Assembly (NCBI GenBank): GCA_024763135.1
Contig: JANTGD010000187.1
Span: 1-7,037 of the forward strand
DNA from: Thiotrichales bacterium
GTDB taxonomy: Bacteria > Pseudomonadota > Gammaproteobacteria > UWMA-0217
Length of the DNA: 7,037 nucleotides
Direction of reading: 5' to 3'
Shown here: in pieces, positions 5,287 through 7,037 of the stretch
Position numbering within the stretch: position 1 is the stretch's first letter
Layout of the letters: the number at the start of each line of letters is the position of its first letter
Position numbers and translations under genes: made by a program
The notes under the pieces: generated by a model
What the model saw: only the letters and a program-made list of their open reading frames with translations
Told to the model about the DNA's origin: nothing
Databases searched by the model: none

Positions 5287-6864
5287 ATGACCCACAATAT
5301 TCACCACGATAAAATTCTGATACTCGATTTTGGCTCCCAGTACACTCAGCTGATCGCTCGCCGCGTGCGGGAGATTGGCGTCTATTGCGAAATCTATCCT
5401 TGGGATGTCGACCCGCTTGCGATCAAGGCGTTTGGGCCGAAGGGCATTATTCTTTCCGGTGGCCCCGAATCAGTCACCACTGAGACGCCACCGGCCGCAG
5501 ATGAGGTGGTTTTTTCCCTGGGCGTCCCAGTCCTTGGTATTTGTTATGGCATGCAGACGATGGCTGCGCAACTGGGCGGCGAGGTCGTCAATGCAGCTAC
5601 CCACGAATACGGTTTCGCCCAGGTTCGGGCGCGCGGCCACACTGAGTTATTGCGTGATATCCAGGATGAGGTCAATGCGGCAGGACACGGTCTGTTGAAT
5701 GTCTGGATGTCGCATGGCGATCGGGTTGAAGTGCTACCGCCGGGTTTCAAGCTCATGGCCAGCACTGAGAGTGCGCCAATTGCAGGCATGGCGGATGAAT
5801 CGCGGCATTTCTATGGTGTCCAGTTCCATCCGGAAGTCACTCATACGAGCAAGGGGCGTGAAATTCTCGAGCGCTTTGTCCTCGATATTTGTGACTGTGA
5901 AGCGTTGTGGCGTCCCGGAAATATTATCCAGGACAGCATAGCGCACATTCGCGAACAGGTGGGGCAGGATGAAGTCATACTCGGCCTGTCTGGCGGTGTG
6001 GATTCATCCGTGGTTGCAGCCCTGCTGCACGAAGCCATCGGAGATCAACTGACCTGCGTCTTTGTCGATACAGGCCTATTGCGACTCCATGAAGGCGATC
6101 AGGTTATGGAGACTTTTGCCGAACACATGGGGGTGCGTGTACTCCGCATCAATGCAGCAGAACGATTTTTTACTGCATTGCAGGGGGTGACCGACCCGGA
6201 ACACAAACGCAAGATAATCGGTAATCTTTTTATCGAAATCTTTGAAGAACAAGCAGGCAAGCTGGGCAGTGCCAAATGGCTTGCGCAGGGTACGATTTAC
6301 CCTGATGTGATCGAGTCAGCTGGTGGTAAAACGGGTAAGGCTCATGTCATCAAGTCGCATCATAATGTGGGTGGCTTACCGGAAGAAATGAACCTCTCCC
6401 TGCTCGAACCTTTGCGCGAACTCTTTAAAGATGAGGTGAGAAAAATCGGGGTCGAGCTTGGATTGCCCGCAGAAATGGTCTATCGCCATCCCTTTCCAGG
6501 TCCTGGTTTAGGTGTACGAATTTTAGGTGAAGTTCGCCAGAGCTACGCAGACTTATTGCGCCTGGCCGATGACATCTTTATCAGCGAACTGCGCCAACAT
6601 GACCTGTATGATCAAGTCTCCCAGGCATTTGCCGTTTTCCTACCGGTAAAATCGGTTGGCGTTACCGGCGACGGCCGCCGCTACGACTACGTCATCGCAC
6701 TCAGAGCCGTAGAAACCGTCGATTTTATGACCGCACGCTGGGCACATCTTCCCTATGAATTTCTAGATCTCGTATCGCGCCGCATTATCAACGAAGTCAA
6801 CGGCATCTCCCGAGTAACCTACGATATATCGGGCAAGCCGCCGGCTACGATTGAGTGGGAGTGA
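5287..6864 (+). CDS. guaA: GMP synthase (glutamine-hydrolysing)
   Basis: GuaA converts XMP, ATP and glutamine to GMP, the last step of guanine nucleotide synthesis, in the cytoplasm as a dimer. The 525 aa equal the E. coli length. The N-terminal class I amidotransferase domain (about 8-200) has L-S-G-G-P-E-S, the nucleophile Cys86 in G-I-C-Y-G-M-Q, and His181/Glu183 in Q-F-H-P-E-V-T-H-T. The ATP pyrophosphatase domain (about 210-400) has the P-loop S-G-G-V-D-S at 235-240. The C-terminal dimerisation domain contains H-P-F-P-G-P-G-L-G-V-R-I-L-G and ends K-P-P-A-T-I-E-W-E. All key residues are intact. No Shine-Dalgarno-like sequence is visible in the 33 bases before the ATG, although the N-terminus M-T-x-N-I-H matches E. 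coli and the start is secure. The 606-bp gap to guaB, with a MITE and hairpins, suggests partly independent transcription. Confidence 0.98.
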   Translation: MTHNIHHDKILILDFGSQYTQLIARRVREIGVYCEIYPWDVDPLAIKAFGPKGIILSGGPESVTTETPPAADEVVFSLGVPVLGICYGMQTMAAQLGGEVVNAATHEYGFAQVRARGHTELLRDIQDEVNAAGHGLLNVWMSHGDRVEVLPPGFKLMASTESAPIAGMADESRHFYGVQFHPEVTHTSKGREILERFVLDICDCEALWRPGNIIQDSIAHIREQVGQDEVILGLSGGVDSSVVAALLHEAIGDQLTCVFVDTGLLRLHEGDQVMETFAEHMGVRVLRINAAERFFTALQGVTDPEHKRKIIGNLFIEIFEEQAGKLGSAKWLAQGTIYPDVIESAGGKTGKAHVIKSHHNVGGLPEEMNLSLLEPLRELFKDEVRKIGVELGLPAEMVYRHPFPGPGLGVRILGEVRQSYADLLRLADDIFISELRQHDLYDQVSQAFAVFLPVKSVGVTGDGRRYDYVIALRAVETVDFMTARWAHLPYEFLDLVSRRIINEVNGISRVTYDISGKPPATIEWE

Positions 6865-6904
6865 CTGGCACTGGCAGGCAATGTCTGGCACTGGCTGGCA
6901 TTTC
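6865..6904 (+). repeat. Two tandem 20-bp units directly after the guaA stop
   Basis: CTGGCACTGGCAGGCAATGT (6865-6884) and CTGGCACTGGCTGGCATTTC (6885-6904) agree in 16 of 20 positions, including the first 11. The first unit starts on the base after the guaA stop codon. It looks like a small local duplication; no function is evident. Confidence 0.55.
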
Positions 6905-6921
6905 ACCTTTTTTCTGATTGT

Positions 6922-7037
6922 TCAAACAGGGAGAAAATAGGTGATGATATCCATTTCCTTGTGCGGGATGCCGATAATATCGATGCCTTTCTCTCCAATC
7001 ATGTAGAAGACAACATGTTCGCCTTGAGGGAAACTGA
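6922..7037 (-). CDS. RelE/ParE-type toxin, C-terminal part (runs off window)
   Basis: This minus-strand frame ends at TGA (6924 to 6922) and is open to the window edge, giving the last 37 or so residues of a protein whose start lies outside. They read S-F-P-Q-G-E-H-V-V-F-Y-M-I, then G-I-D-I-I-G-I-P-H-K-E-M-D-I-I-T-Y-F. The order 'G-x-H-x-x-F-Y, a turn, I-x-I-I-x-I-x-H-x-x-M-D' is the familiar C-terminal pattern of RelE/ParE superfamily toxins (ParE branch), small proteins that inhibit gyrase or cleave mRNA and are neutralised by an antitoxin usually encoded immediately upstream. The antitoxin gene would lie beyond the right edge. The gene is convergent with guaA, 57 bp away. It may be intact or a remnant; the visible part has no stop or frameshift. 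Confidence 0.7.
   Translation of the reverse strand, partial: SFPQGEHVVFYMIGEKGIDIIGIPHKEMDIITYFLPV

Noticed and set aside
4999..5307. Two overlapping minus-strand frames (102 and 71 codons) between the MITE and guaA
   Set aside because: They cover the two hairpins, are Cys/Arg-rich without domain character, and one overlaps the guaA start. The hairpin structure explains this sequence better.
6904..6943. CACCTTTTTTCT / AGAAAATAGGTG inverted repeat as a bidirectional terminator between guaA and the toxin gene
   Set aside because: The stem is AT-rich with a mismatch, overlaps the toxin's stop codon and last codons, and lacks the GC stem plus T-run of an intrinsic terminator.
1..7037. CRISPR arrays, tRNA or rRNA genes, full transposase genes
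   Set aside because: I saw no regularly spaced direct repeats, no cloverleaf or rRNA-like sequence, and no DDE or HUH transposase motifs in any frame.

Overview
The window is from a gammaproteobacterial chromosome. The evidence is an xseA gene divergent from guaB-guaA, as in Escherichia coli, with XseA, GuaB and GuaA proteins of gammaproteobacterial type: GuaA has the same length (525 aa) and catalytic residue numbers as the E. coli enzyme. Base composition looks balanced and similar throughout. I cannot name a genus. A small alanine/lysine-rich lipoprotein resembling SoxXA-binding (SoxK-type) proteins is compatible with a sulfur-oxidising or related lineage, but does not prove it.

Left part (1-1137): the window opens inside a palindromic mobile element (a MITE) that has lost only its first 15 bases to the window edge. 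It is followed by a minus-strand gene for an unrecognised outer-membrane-type lipoprotein. The gap 776-1137 holds no protein gene. It does hold a run of plus-strand hairpins ending in a strong intrinsic terminator, which is best explained as an undescribed small RNA.

Middle (1138-3219): minus-strand xseA (exonuclease VII large subunit), an intrinsic terminator, then the small minus-strand lipoprotein gene. The divergent interval 2912-3219 carries the guaB promoter with a GC-rich discriminator.

Right part (3220-7037): guaB (IMP dehydrogenase) and guaA (GMP synthase) encode the two consecutive steps from IMP to GMP. They are separated by 606 bp, far more than in a compact guaBA operon. That gap contains a complete 163-bp copy of the same MITE, two further long fold-back structures (one with a 17-bp stem in which every non-Watson-Crick pair is a G-U wobble on the coding strand), and a perfect 16-bp palindrome with an embedded -10-like hexamer just before guaA. 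This suggests guaA is expressed, at least in part, separately from guaB. After guaA come a small tandem duplication and, convergent with it, the C-terminal end of a RelE/ParE-type toxin gene that runs off the window.

The protein-coding core is ordinary housekeeping. The less expected material is between the genes: the MITE family, the structured guaB-guaA spacer and the candidate small RNA. I see no CRISPR array, tRNA, rRNA or full-length transposase gene.
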